A stretch of DNA of 46,169 nt from Acidimicrobiales bacterium (GTDB taxonomy: Bacteria > Actinomycetota > Acidimicrobiia > Acidimicrobiales > RAAP-2), in NCBI GenBank assembly GCA_015478655.1, contig JADMIJ010000027.1, forward strand, positions 1 to 46,169, written 5' to 3'. Made by a program: the position numbers and the translations under genes. Each line of letters starts with the position of its first letter. Positions within the stretch are counted from its first letter, which is position 1. This document shows positions 24,601 through 34,700 of the stretch, piece after piece. The notes below the pieces were generated by a model. The model worked only from the letters and a program-made list of their open reading frames with translations. It ran no database searches and had not been told where the DNA came from.

Positions 24601-26065
24601 GGCTTGAGTGTGTTCGAACCGCTCCCGGTATTCGGAATCGCGGACGCACAAGCCGATGATCGTGTACGTCGATCGAGTCCACAAGTTCCCGCAGAACCGT
24701 CTTCACCGTCGGCGCTTCGCCTTGGCTGAGGGCAAGGCTGAGATCGAAACGAAGGGAGGCGATCCTCTCTGGGTCGGGTTCGTTTGCCTGCTGCCGATCG
24801 AGGTCGGCAATTTCGTCCCGGCGGGACTGCAACTGTCGGAGTCGGCCAGACAGCTGTTCAAGCCGAGGCCCGCATTGGGCCGACGACATGGAGCCGTCCT
24901 CGAAGGCGGCCAGATATCGGTCAATTGCCGATTCGGTCTTCTTCAGTTCCGCTTCGACCTGGTTGAGCTCTTCTTGGCTTTGGCCACTGACCTCCTGGGT
25001 GCGTTCGGCGGCAGTCGTGAATGCTCGCTCGACGAAGTCGAGATCCGAGAAGACAGAGCCGATGGCATCGATGACCGCCTCCTCAAGCTCACGAGCCGGG
25101 AGACGGTCGGCGGTGCAGCCGGTGGTCCCGTACTTCTGGCGGGAATGGCACACGTAGTACTCATACCGGGCATAGCGGCCGTGTGCTGAGGCACCGACGT
25201 AGCGCTTCCCGCACAGCCTGCAGACCAGGAGACGGGTCAAGAGGTAGTCGTAGGAATTGGAGCGGCAAGCCGCCTTGTCACTTCCGCGTTCGGCGAGAAG
25301 GTTTTGCGCAGTGGTGAATGTTGCATCATCGATGAGATGACGGTGCATCGACTCGTGGTGAACGCCCCGAAAGAAGATCTCTCCGACATAGACGCGGTTG
25401 CGGAGGACAGTGAGTACCGACATGTGGCTCCATGGCCGGCCGTTCCGGGTCCGGTGCCCCTCTTCGTTAAGAGAGGTGGCAATGGCATTGGCTCCGAGCC
25501 GGTCCTTCACGTAGCGCCGAAAGATGAGGGGAACCAGCGCGGCCTCGTCGTCCTTGACCCGAAGGGTACTTGTCGCTTCGTCGATCACGTAACCAAATGG
25601 TCGCTGCCCGCCACACCACTCGCCTCGGGCCGCTTTGCGCTCCATGCCGGCGATGACTCTGTCGATGATCGTGGCGCGCTCAAACTCGGCGAAGACACCG
25701 AGCATCTGGACCATCATGCGACCGGCCGGTGAGGATGTGTCGAAGGGCTCGGTGGCGGAACGGAATGCCACACCGGCCGCATCCAGGTCTTCCAGTATTT
25801 GGGCCAAACCGCGGACCGAACGCGCCAGGCGGTCGACTCGGTAGACGAGGAGGAGGTCAAAGCGATCGGCTCGAGCCTCCAGAAGGGCGCGTTGCAGGTT
25901 GGGCCGTTCGAGGCTGGCCCCACTCATCTGGTCAGTGAACTCCCGCACGAGCTCCCAGCCGCCTTGGCTGTCGACGTACTTCCGAAGCCGATCGGACTGG
26001 GCACCAAGCGAGAACGGCTGGTGCTCCTCGTCGGTGGAGATCCGGGTGTAAGTGGCGATTCTCAT
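24560..26065 (-). CDS. Large serine recombinase (site-specific integrase), 501 aa
   Basis: The resolvase domain (1-150) has the catalytic Ser10 in YTRISTDEE, then VYRVDRLARSVRGL and EFERATIIDRV. The recombinase domain (155-260) has GANAIATSLNEEGHRTRNG and the arm VLRNRVYVGEIFFRG. A zinc ribbon follows (Cys282, Cys285, Cys306, Cys317), then a coiled coil (about 370-440). This is the integrase type of phages and mobile islands that carries out directional att recombination. The Met at 26065 is chosen for AGGAGGA upstream and an ATGA overlap with the preceding small gene. The last ~13 codons lie antisense inside tRNA-Glu, so the native C-terminus may have been set by integration. Confidence 0.93.
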   Translation of the reverse strand: MRIATYTRISTDEEHQPFSLGAQSDRLRKYVDSQGGWELVREFTDQMSGASLERPNLQRALLEARADRFDLLLVYRVDRLARSVRGLAQILEDLDAAGVAFRSATEPFDTSSPAGRMMVQMLGVFAEFERATIIDRVIAGMERKAARGEWCGGQRPFGYVIDEATSTLRVKDDEAALVPLIFRRYVKDRLGANAIATSLNEEGHRTRNGRPWSHMSVLTVLRNRVYVGEIFFRGVHHESMHRHLIDDATFTTAQNLLAERGSDKAACRSNSYDYLLTRLLVCRLCGKRYVGASAHGRYARYEYYVCHSRQKYGTTGCTADRLPARELEEAVIDAIGSVFSDLDFVERAFTTAAERTQEVSGQSQEELNQVEAELKKTESAIDRYLAAFEDGSMSSAQCGPRLEQLSGRLRQLQSRRDEIADLDRQQANEPDPERIASLRFDLSLALSQGEAPTVKTVLRELVDSIDVHDHRLVRPRFRIPGAVRTHSSLAVPTGFEPVSPP

Positions 26066-26292
26066 CGTTCGTCCTCCTGCGATGGCGGAGTCCCAGAAGA
26101 CCTCCGATCCGACGGTGAAGTCAACCATGGGGAGTCGCTGCGGATCAGTAGTTCGAAGAGGTCGGATAGCGCCGTTTCGGCGCGTTTCTGTCGATCCTGG
26201 CCCAGGTCGACTAGCTGGGAGGGGAGCAGCTCAAATGCTCCAGATATTGCACCGCGTGCCACAGGTCGGTGGGTGGGATCGGCGGAACTCAT
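26062..26292 (-). CDS. Small protein translationally coupled to the recombinase, 76 aa
   Basis: Not recognised. Its TGA overlaps the recombinase ATG (ATGA), good evidence that it is translated. The middle reads FELLPSQLVDLGQDRQKRAE then TALSDLFELLIRSDSP, probably two helices; the tail is Ser/Pro-rich and charged. It could be a recombination directionality factor or a DNA-binding helper, since such factors are small and often next to the integrase, but no fold is identifiable. Confidence 0.65.
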   Translation of the reverse strand: MSSADPTHRPVARGAISGAFELLPSQLVDLGQDRQKRAETALSDLFELLIRSDSPWLTSPSDRRSSGTPPSQEDER

Positions 26293-26969
26293 GGGCGACC
26301 CACGGCCGAAGAAGCGTCACCAGAGAACGGGGCATTTCGGATCCCTTTGGGACAAATGTCGTGGCGCGCCCGCGCCCACTCGATACCACTCGAGGTGAGG
26401 TATCTCGGGCTGGCCCGGGGTGCTCTCGATACCCCGCGAATACCCCGCGTCTCCCCCACCCCTGGGCAACGGGGCCTTCCTCCCATCTGGAGGACTTGTG
26501 GAGCAAACGCGGGGGACGGGGGATGCTCCCCTTCGTCGCCCTACACAGGAGGCGACGCCCGCGAGCAATCGAATTCGTCGAGAGGACTCTCTGCTTCGAG
26601 GCTGGCCGACGTTCGGGACTACCGGCACTCTCGTTAAATGCGAGGCAGTCTGAGACGCGGGGTCGGTCCACTTCAGATCCCAGCGGAGGACAGTCGACGC
26701 CCAGACTCCGGTTCTTTTGTCACAAAAGCACCGAAAACACCCCATTCTCTAGGTTGGGGATGATCTGATCCTTGCCGAGATCGCCCTCTCGGCTCAGCAA
26801 ACGTGGAGTCACGGAGTCCCATGGCTCGTTTAAGGGATCGCATCTGGGATCGTGCCAGGGGTCGTGCTTCATGCGACCACCGGCTACTCCGCACAGATCC
26901 AGGTCAGGCAGGGGCAGGGGGATCGTTGGTGATGGCCGACTTAGGGAGGAGGAGAGGAGTTATGTCGAG
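26293..26969. other. Divergent intergenic region with operator-like and iterated repeats
   Basis: No convincing gene was found on either strand. It separates the recombinase unit from the divergent relaxation gene. Visible structure: a 15-bp palindrome CTTTTGTCACAAAAG (26714-26728); a direct repeat ATACCCCGCG at 26429-26438 and 26440-26449; and an imperfect palindrome GATACC...GGTATC just before it. These would suit a regulator site, an att-proximal site or a transfer/replication origin; which one cannot be decided by eye. Confidence 0.4.
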
Positions 26970-27863
26970 ATGAGTGCTGTGTCTGGCGGCGGCAGCGAGT
27001 TTCCCTCGGTGCGGAGTAGTCGGGACGATCGGCTGTACGAGCTGGCTGGTCGGATCACCGAACGGGATCGACTGATCTGCCGACTCCTTTTCGACCATCG
27101 AGTCCTGACTACATCGCAGGTTGCCGACGTCGCCTTCCACTCGCTTCGCAAGACCCAAGAGCGTCTCTCAGTACTCCTCGCATTCGGCGTTGTCGATCGG
27201 TTCCGACCCCGCTCCTGGTCGGGCAGCAGCCCGAACCACTTCACCCTTGGACCAGCTGGTGCCCAGGTCATAGCAGCCGAACGAGGCGTCCAGCCCTCCG
27301 ATCTGGGCTGGCGCCGCGAGGTGCGAACGGCCCTGGCCACGAGTCGCCACCTTAGCCATCTCGTCGGCTGCAATGGGTTCTTCACCGCGCTCATCCGGGC
27401 CTCCAGGGGAGGAGCCGATTTCGCTCTGGACGAGTGGTGGTCCGCGGCGCGTTGTGCCGACGCCTGGAGCGTTGTAGTCAGGCCGGACGCCTATGCCGTC
27501 TGGGTAGAGAACGGCTTTCGACTTCCCTTCTGCTTCGAGTACGACAATGGCACCGAGCCGTTAGCACGACTCGAAGCGAAGCTTCCTGGCTACGCCAAGC
27601 TGGCGCGCGCCGCCAAGCATCCGACCTGGGTCCTCTTCTGCTTCCCCAGCGCGGCACGGGAAGCCCATGCTCGCCGAGTGCTGATCCATCCCGAGGTACC
27701 AGTCGCTACCGCCACCGTGGCGCCTGGATCGAGCGCAGAGGGCCCTGTGTGGCAGACAGTTGGGGAAGGCGGGCCACGTCGGCGGCTGGCCGGCCTGGGG
27801 CACCCAGATCGGGCACTGTCGCTCGTAGCGAAGACGAAGACTCAGGGACCTCGTCCGCCGTAG
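26970..27863 (+). CDS. Replication-relaxation family protein, 297 aa
   Basis: An N-terminal winged helix (about 33-80: ERDRLICRLLFDHRVLTTSQ, VADVAFHSLRKTQERLSVLL) is followed by HFTLGPAGAQVIAAERG, SRHLSHLVGCNGFFTALIRA, DEWWSAARCADAW, VVRPDAYAVW and CFEYDNGTEPLARLEAKLPG. This order matches the Replic_Relax family found on actinobacterial plasmids and integrative elements, where it is thought to help open DNA for relaxase-driven transfer. ATG 26970 is selected by the GGGAGGAGGAGAGGAG tract just upstream and the start of plausible sequence. No relaxase or FtsK/TraB-type translocase follows, so the conjugation module appears lost or was never present. Confidence 0.85.
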   Translation: MSAVSGGGSEFPSVRSSRDDRLYELAGRITERDRLICRLLFDHRVLTTSQVADVAFHSLRKTQERLSVLLAFGVVDRFRPRSWSGSSPNHFTLGPAGAQVIAAERGVQPSDLGWRREVRTALATSRHLSHLVGCNGFFTALIRASRGGADFALDEWWSAARCADAWSVVVRPDAYAVWVENGFRLPFCFEYDNGTEPLARLEAKLPGYAKLARAAKHPTWVLFCFPSAAREAHARRVLIHPEVPVATATVAPGSSAEGPVWQTVGEGGPRRRLAGLGHPDRALSLVAKTKTQGPRPP

Positions 27864-28743
27864 AATTTCGGGATCCACAGGGTTCTCGGCAAACGCCGCT
27901 GCCTATGGTCAATCCCTTTCGTGATATCAGTCAGGGATCCACACGGGGATCCGTCAGCCCAGCCGTCCTGCGCTGGACCCTCCCTTGCTACGTATTGCTA
28001 GTCACGGGCGGGGAGGGGGATCCGTCGCGTTGGCGGACTTGTGGGGTTAAGGACTTGCAGGGTGAAGTAGGTGCATGGTTTGTGGTCGGTGTGCCGAGTA
28101 GATTGTGGCACGTCGGCCGGTTTGCGGGCTGCGGGTCTGACGGCGGTTGGTTGCGGGTCCGACTGGTAGTTGCTGGCGTCGAGTTCCAGTCGTGGAATGA
28201 CCCTTCGATCTCCGTCATCAATGTCGGCTGACCCGTCGGACAACTACAGCAGCCCGGTCCCGGCGACATGACGCCGGACGGCTAGAAAGAACCGATGACG
28301 ACGATCGGTTGCGTGCTGGCGGTCATCATCGGGTTGGCGGAATCGTATGAGGTACAGAGATATTTGCCGCACATCTAGCTCCTGCCACAGGATCTTTGGG
28401 AGTGTCGAGTTTCGCCTTGGCGCTGCTCCTTGCCAGAGCCGAACCGGAAGAGCTTTCCACCGAATACTGCCAGCCTCCGCCACGCAACCGCCGTTGCGTT
28501 CGGAGACGTGGCCAGCGCCAACGTGAACGATTGCCTCGTTGCCCTGGTGTCGGTGCGTTTGTGGCCCCACTTCCTTTCGGGACCCGCGTTCGCCGCCATT
28601 GGTTTGGCAACCCTTCCCCGGAAGTTCTCGTCGGTGCAGATGAAGCACTGCGAACTCTTGGGGAGTGCCTGGATTTCTCCTTGACATCGCCGGGTCCAGG
28701 GTCCAAGGTGGCGCCGGAGAGCAATACCACGAGGGGTGGCAGT
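27864..28743. other. 880-base interval without a recognisable gene
   Basis: Frames on both strands are short, Arg/Pro-rich and unlike known families. The stretch contains several GGGATCC/GGATCC repeats (27885-28025). On the minus strand at 28375-28700 there is an Arg/Gly-rich reading that may be a decayed gene, but I cannot identify it. It probably includes the promoter of the RHS gene; no clear -35/-10 pair was picked out. Confidence 0.4.
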
Positions 28744-31700
28744 ATGAACGCTGAGCGTTGTCTTTTGCCGGCTCGGGATCGCAGTGACGAGAGGGCTAGC
28801 CGATTCCGTCGACTGCTGGTTTCTCTGGCAATCCTGACGTCGGTAATGGTCCCAATCGTCATGGTGTTTGGAGGGGGATCTTCCTCCATCGCGGAAGCGG
28901 CACAGCCGTCCGTATGGTCCGTGGTGCCTAGCGCCGATACAAGCAGCACCACAGACAATCAGCTGAACGCAATCTCTTGCATCTCGGCATCGGCATGCAT
29001 GGCGGCAGGGACATCCCATGCCTATGCGTCCTACAACCAAACCCTTATCGAACAGTGGAATGGGACCTCTTGGTCTATCGTGCCGAGTCCGGACACCAGT
29101 ACGACCATTCACAATTTCTTGTACGGGATTTCGTGCGTCTCCGCGTCGGCGTGCACCGCGGTTGGCTACACCGACTCAGGTCCTCGCGCAACCCTTATTG
29201 AGCAGTGGAATGGGACCGCGTGGTCAATTGTTTCGAGTCCTAACGCGGGCACGAGCCAGGACAACTTTCTGACGGCGGTGTCATGTACTTCGGCATCGGC
29301 GTGCACGGCCGTCGGCTACTACGGTGCTCCCTACCAGACTCTGATCGAACAGTGGGACGGGACCACATGGTCCATCGTTGCCAGTCCTGATACGAGCAGT
29401 ATCGAGGCCAATAGTTTGAATGGGGTCTCATGCGCAACTGCTTCTTCCTGCACTGCTGTCGGCGTCTACGCAGCAGCGACCGGCTACGACCAGACGCTTA
29501 TCGAGCAGTGGAATGGGACCATCTGGTCGATTGCCTCGAGTCCCAATACTGGAACCACAGTGCACAACTTATTAAACGGTGTCTCGTGTACTTCGACCTC
29601 GGCTTGCACCGCTGTCGGCTGGGCAACACCCGACGTTTACTACAACTCTCAGACCCTTGTCGAGCAGTGGAACGGGACCACCTGGTCGATCGTGTCGAGC
29701 CCCAATCCCGCGTCAGGACCGAATAACATTCTCAGTGGAGTCTCCTGTACCTCCGCTACCGTTTGCACCGCCGTTGGCAGCTACCCCGACTCGAACGGTA
29801 TCCAGAACTCCCTGATTGAGCAAGTGAATGGTGGGTCTTGGTCGATCCTTCCACACCCATACAAGAACCCCGGAGAGTACTACCTGCTCAGCGGAGTTTC
29901 TTGTTGGTCAGCGTGCTCCGCAGCCGGACACTCCGACTTCGGTTACCCTCAAACTCTGATCGAATCGTCGGCACCGTACAGCGTCACCCCCGACGGGACT
30001 AATCCCGGGCCCGACGCATGGGGTGGCGGTGGTGGAGCACTGGCTTCGTGCGCCTGTTCCACAGGCGAACCAGTGAACCCAGCAACCGGTGACTTCTATG
30101 ACACGAAGACCGACCTCACGATTCCTGGCGCCGGAGTCCCGCTAACCTTCAACCGTACTTATGACGCCAATGCTGCCCAAGCTGAGACAACTGCGGCGGC
30201 CCCCGCTGGCCCCCTCGGCTACGGCTGGTCGGACAACCTGTCCATGTCCGTCTCCTATAGCAGCGGCACCGGATTGGCCACCGTCACCCAGGCCAACGGG
30301 TCCCAGCTGACCTTCCAGTACTACCCCATGGGCGCCACCGAGCCGGTTGGTTCGAACGGGGTGACCTGGTGCCCCTCGGACGCTACCGCCGGGGTGTTCT
30401 GCCCGACCGCACCGCGCTATATCGCCACCCTGAGCGGGGCATCAGGTGGGACCGGCGGACCCTGGACCTTCGTCAACGACATCAAGAGCCCGATCACCTA
30501 CTCGTTCAACTCGGGCGGAGCGCTCAGTCAGATCGCCGATGCCGCGGGCGACACTCTGGTCAGTTCGACCTACGCCCCAGGCAGCGGCCAGGCTGCCTGC
30601 CCGTCGGGCGACACCTGCACGGCCTGGTCATCCACCCCGAGCGGCGAGTCCACGCCGTCAGCCGTTCTGGTCGAGGCGTTCAATTCCGGCTCGCAGCTGG
30701 TCTCGGTCTTCGATGCCGCCTCGGCCGCGGCAACGACCCAGGTGGCATCCTTCACCTATTCGGGCACGGGATGTTCGACGTGGACCGGCACGCCTCAGGA
30801 TCTGTGCAGCGCCACTGATCCGGGATCGCTCACTACTACCTTCACTTACGACGCCTCGAAAGCCAGCCCTTACCAGTACGACGAGACAACCATGACCCCG
30901 CCAGCCACGGGGCAAGTAGCCAACACCTACAACTCGAATGGTCAGATCAGTAAGCAAGTGATTGCCACCGGAGGAACCAGTGAGGAACAGGACTTCGCCT
31001 ACTCGGTCAACTCCACGGTTACCAATGGCACACAGACCGTTGTGAGCTCATTCCCGAGCGGCTCTGGGGGGTCGTCGACGACCGTGACGTATCTCTATTC
31101 GAACGGGGTCATGGTCGGTACGAACGATGGCACCGGCGCCTCTGCGTACACCGACCCCGACCCGGCAACCCTTCTTGGTCAACGCAACGTGAACGGGGAC
31201 GGCAACATAAGCGGCAATGTCTTTGACAATTACGCCTCGCCAGGTGGGACGCCCACCTCATCGGCGGATGTCACGCTCGCAACTGACGCCATGGGGAATG
31301 TGAGCCAAACCCTCTATACCTCGGCCAACCTGCCCTACTGCGTCATGAACGCGGCCGACTACGCCTGGGGTCAGGCCCAGGGTCCCCAGGTCTCGTGTCC
31401 GACTACTCCTCCCACCACGCCGCCCACCGGGGCCACCGGCTACACCATCAACATCTACAACGCCGCCAACCAGCTGACCTCCACCACCGACCCGCTGGGC
31501 AATACCACCGCTAACGCCTATACGATTTCAGGCTCCGGGATCCCGGTCGGGCTGTTGTACTGCACGGTCGACCCGGTCGACTACCAGGCCAGCGTCACCT
31601 GTCCCGCCTACGGTGCTGCCCACGTGGACGGCACCGCCACCAAGACCTTCGACGCCAACGGTGACGTGCTCACTTCCACCGACGCCAACGGCAACACCAC

Positions 31701-34700
31701 CTCATTCACCTACGGTTCGGCCGCCAACCCCGGCCTCCCGACCACGACCACCGATCCCGACGGCAAGGTGACCACCGACACCTATAACGCCCAGGGCGAG
31801 ATCCTCACCCAGGTGGTCACCGGCACCACCGGCACCTATACGGCCACCACCCAATACGCCTACGACTCGGCCGGTCGAAAGTTTTGTCAGGTTGATCCCT
31901 ACGAGTACTCGAACTCGATCCGCTGCCCTGGCACTCCGCCGACTTCGCCCCCAAGCGGGACACCGGGCTACAGCGACACCATCTACAACTCGAATGGCCA
32001 GGTCACCTCCACAACCAGCCCGATCGGTGGCACATCCCAGTACGCCTACGACGGGTCTGGGAACAAGTACTGCACCGTCACGCCCACGAACTACTCCGGT
32101 GGCACACGGTGCCCGACCTCGCTTCCCCTGACCACTCCCACCCCCGGCTCGGACTCCTACCTCGGGGCCACCATCGACACGTACGATGCCGATAACCGTG
32201 TCAGCCAGGTCACGAATCCGCTTGGCGGTATCACTCTCTCCAGCTATGACTCTGCGGGGAATCTCGTGCAGTCGACCCTCGAGTCAAACAACACGACAAG
32301 TGCTCCCAACGTCGTGACCGCCAAGGGTTACGATGCAGACAATCGCCTGGTCTCCACGACAGTTGGTTCTGGGTCGTCCAGCCCGGCCACCACTCTGACC
32401 AACTACGACCCCAACGGAAACGCCTTCTGCACGGTATCGGCCAAGGTCTATGCAACGGGCAGCTCGAACTACCAGTGCCCGACCTGGCAGGCGAATTGGA
32501 TCACGGCCCCACCAAGCCCTGCGACACTGTATCCATCCCAGGCCAACAACGTCTCGACCGACTTCTTCAACGCCGACGGGGTGGCCGTCCAGTCCACCAA
32601 CCCCGACGTCCAGACATCCATCTCGGTCAATGACGCCGACGGGCGGACCTACTGCACCTCGGACCCGGTGAACGTTTCGGCGTGGCTCACGGCCAACCCT
32701 TCGGGCACCTACCCCTACCTGTGCCCGGGCACCCCGCCGACGACCGCACCCACTACTGCGACCGGGTACGTCACCACCATTTTCGATCATGCCGGGCAGG
32801 TCCTGTCCAGGACCGACCAGCTCGGCAACACCACCAGCACCGCCTACGACCCGTCGGGGCACACCCTGACCACCACCGACCCCCGGGGCAAGGTCACCAC
32901 CAACTGCTACTACTGGCAGTCGGGCACCGGCCAGTGCGCCGCGTCGGCCCCAGCCGCCGGAGGATCACTCGACGATCTGTACTCGGTGACCACCCCGGCC
33001 ACGTCGGCCGACCCTAGTGGGGCGACCACTACGCATACCTACTTCGCCGGTGACACCACTCACGTCACCACCACGCCAGGGGGGACCACCACCGACTCCT
33101 ACGACGCCAGCTTGAATTTGACCGGGGTGGCCTACTCGAGCACGGCCTCGGGCTATTCCACGCCGGCCAACCAGAGCACCACCTACTTCGCCGACGGGTC
33201 CCGGCACACCATGGTCGACGCCTCGGGGACCACCACCTACACACAAGACGCCAACGGTGACGTCACCCAGCAACAGTTCGTAGCCGGCAGTGGCACCGGT
33301 CTGTCCAACAACACCGTCGGCTATGGCTACTTCACCACCGGTGTCCAGTCCTCGGTCACCTATCCGACTTACGGGACCCACACCAACCCGCAGGCCACCT
33401 ACACCTATGACGCCCTGGGCAACATGGCATCGGTCACCGATTGGCTGACCAACAAGATTGTGTTCACGCACGACGGTGATGGCAATGTCACCGCCCAGAA
33501 CAACGCGGTGAGCACCTCCAAGCCCACCGGCACCAGCAAAACCGCCTTTCTCTACGACAACGCCGACCTCAACAGCCAGGCCAGCTCCACCCTCAACTGC
33601 TCGGGGACGAACGGGACCCTGACCCAGTCCTTCTCGGGCACCAGTGGGTCACGGAACGCCGATAGCCAGGTGACCCAGGACTCCCAGTCCTACGCTGGGT
33701 CGTGCGCCGGTCCAGCCACCTACCAGCGCAATTACTCCTACGACCAGGCCGGACGTGTCGTCTTCCAGGGCAGTACGACCCAGGGTGCCAGCCCCAACAA
33801 CGTCATCTATGACGCCTCGGGGGACCCGACCCAGATTTCCAGTCACGATGGGAGCGGCAACTTTGACTCCTACACCCAGGCCTTCGACAACACCGGGGAG
33901 ACCACCAGCCAGACCCCCATCTCGGGCTCCATGGGCAGCTCCTCCACCTACACGTATGACACCCTTGGGGATAGGACCACGACGGTCACTGGATCGGCCA
34001 CCACCACCTACGGCTTCAACCAGGCCGGTCAGATGGCCTCGACCTCAGCGAACTCCACCAACTACCTCTACACCGGGGACGGCTTGCAAGCGGCGTCTGT
34101 AACCCCGGGTTGGACCGCTGCTTCCAGCATCGACGGGACCAAGGTCATCGACTCGGTCTCGTGCGCAAGCTCGACCTTCTGCGAGGCGGTGGACGCCAAT
34201 GGCAACGCCCTCAACTACAACGGGACCAGCTGGTCCACGGCGGCCAGCATCGACACCACCAAGCCCGTCGAGTCGGTCTCCTGTCCGACGTCCTCGTTCT
34301 GCGAGGCGGTCGACAACGCCGGTCGGGCTATGAAGTACACGGGGAGCTGGGCGGCCGGGGCCAGCATCGACGGGACCAAGGTCATCAACTCGGTGTCCTG
34401 TACGAGTTCGAGCTTCTGTGAAGCGGTCGACGCCAACGGCAATGCCCTCAAGTACACCGGGAGCTGGGCAGCCGCATCCGGTATCGACGGGACCAAGTCG
34501 ATCACCTCGGTGTCCTGCCAGAGCACCACCTTCTGTATGGCGGTCGACGGCTCGGGCAACGCGCTCAAGTACAACGGAACCAGCTGGGCCGCAGCATCGA
34601 GCATCGATGGGACCAAGGCGCTCAAGTCGGTATCTTGCTCGACCTCTTCCTTCTGTGCCGCCGTCGACGCCAATGGCAACGCTCTGACCTACAACGGGAC

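Noticed and set aside
26231..26671. 146-residue minus-strand frame in the divergent region
   Set aside because: It is Arg/Pro-rich, has no Shine-Dalgarno, and overlaps other equally poor frames; no family resemblance.
28244..28687. 147-residue minus-strand frame before the RHS gene
   Set aside because: No recognisable motif; two other frames of the same stretch are equally open, so I treated it as non-coding or decayed.
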